DNA of 64,000 nt from Asterionellopsis glacialis (lineage: Eukaryota > Bacillariophyta > Plagiogrammaphyceae > Rhaphoneidales > Asterionellopsidaceae), in the NCBI GenBank assembly GCA_014885115.2, contig WKLE02000152.1:2338-66337 (forward strand). Direction: 5' to 3'. The translations under genes were made by a program, and so were the position numbers. The notes below the pieces were generated by a model. That model was not told the origin of the DNA and ran no database searches. It was given only the letters and a program-made list of their open reading frames with translations. Below, piece after piece: positions 63,881 to 64,000 of this stretch (the first letter of the stretch is position 1; the number at the start of each line of letters is the position of its first letter).

Positions 63881-64000
63881 ATAATATTTTATTTTTACAC
63901 CGATGGTTTCGTATTATTTATTTTGTCAGTTATTGTCAGCGTTAATCGAGTGTGTGTGTGTACTCGTACCCTGCAAGCCTTGTTTTCTTCACAATCAAAT
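63881..64000. other. Upstream region of rsmH at the window edge
   Basis: 120 bp with a short (TG)n run near 63951-63960. Too little sequence to say more. Confidence 0.3.

Overview
The window is nuclear DNA of a diatom (a photosynthetic stramenopile with a red-lineage plastid). The evidence is a fucoxanthin-chlorophyll a/c light-harvesting protein (48690-49439), several precursors that pair a signal peptide with an AxAFxP-type plastid cleavage motif, a nuclear gene for photosystem II PsbM, a FEA1/ISIP2A-type iron protein, and short GT-AG introns. The species cannot be fixed from the sequence. Exon joins below were built by hand from reading frame, splice dinucleotides and family conservation. 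No transcript data were available.

Layout. 1-2186: 3' part of a PQQ-type sugar dehydrogenase fused to two lectin-like repeats and a Ser/Pro/Thr-rich tail. 2835-4693 (-): sugar transporter. 5694-6728 (-): membrane-anchored NYN/PIN-like nuclease candidate. 7450-13114 (+): largest subunit of RNA polymerase I. 13270-15075 (-): prolidase. 15834-17450 (+): pyruvate kinase. 18087-18901 (+): HMG-box protein. 19123-20893 (-): MATE transporter crossed by an assembly gap. 21560-22756 (+): polyglutamine methyltransferase-like protein. 23474-25416 (-): CRAL-TRIO protein. 25417-26966: gene-free, rich in palindromic motifs. 26967-29060 (+): plastid protein with NUMOD3-like motifs. 29234-30778 (-): sulfotransferase-like. 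31554-35282 (+): T7-type organellar RNA polymerase. 35471-37284 (-): ISIP2A-like. 39716-40195 (+): dynein light chain LC8. 40511-41518 (-): plastid DUF1995 protein. 42156-43541 (-): nuclear NUMOD3 protein. 44118-46696 (+): NOA1/YqeH GTPase. 47008-47706 (-): PsbM. 48690-49439 (-): light-harvesting protein. 50534-52180 (+): mRNA cap 2'-O-methyltransferase. 52181-57628: gene-free, including about 4 kb almost without CpG. 57629-58950 (+): EXECUTER-like plastid protein. 59877-62319 (+): plastid membrane protein of unknown function. 62354-63880 (-): RsmH/METTL15 rRNA methyltransferase.

The genes are ordinary single-copy eukaryotic genes and do not form one pathway. Themes that recur are organelle gene expression (RPOT, RsmH, NOA1), plastid function (PsbM, FCP, DUF1995, EXECUTER-like, two unknown proteins) and RNA metabolism (Pol I, CMTR1, NYN protein). 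Neighbouring genes are often divergent with 0.5-1 kb between starts, or convergent with 34-315 bp between stops.

Two non-coding signals stand out. One is a near-palindrome, TACCNGGTA, found twelve times and always upstream of gene starts. The other is the CpG desert at about 52800-56880, which looks like an old, heavily methylated and decayed element. Both come from hand counts and should be recomputed.
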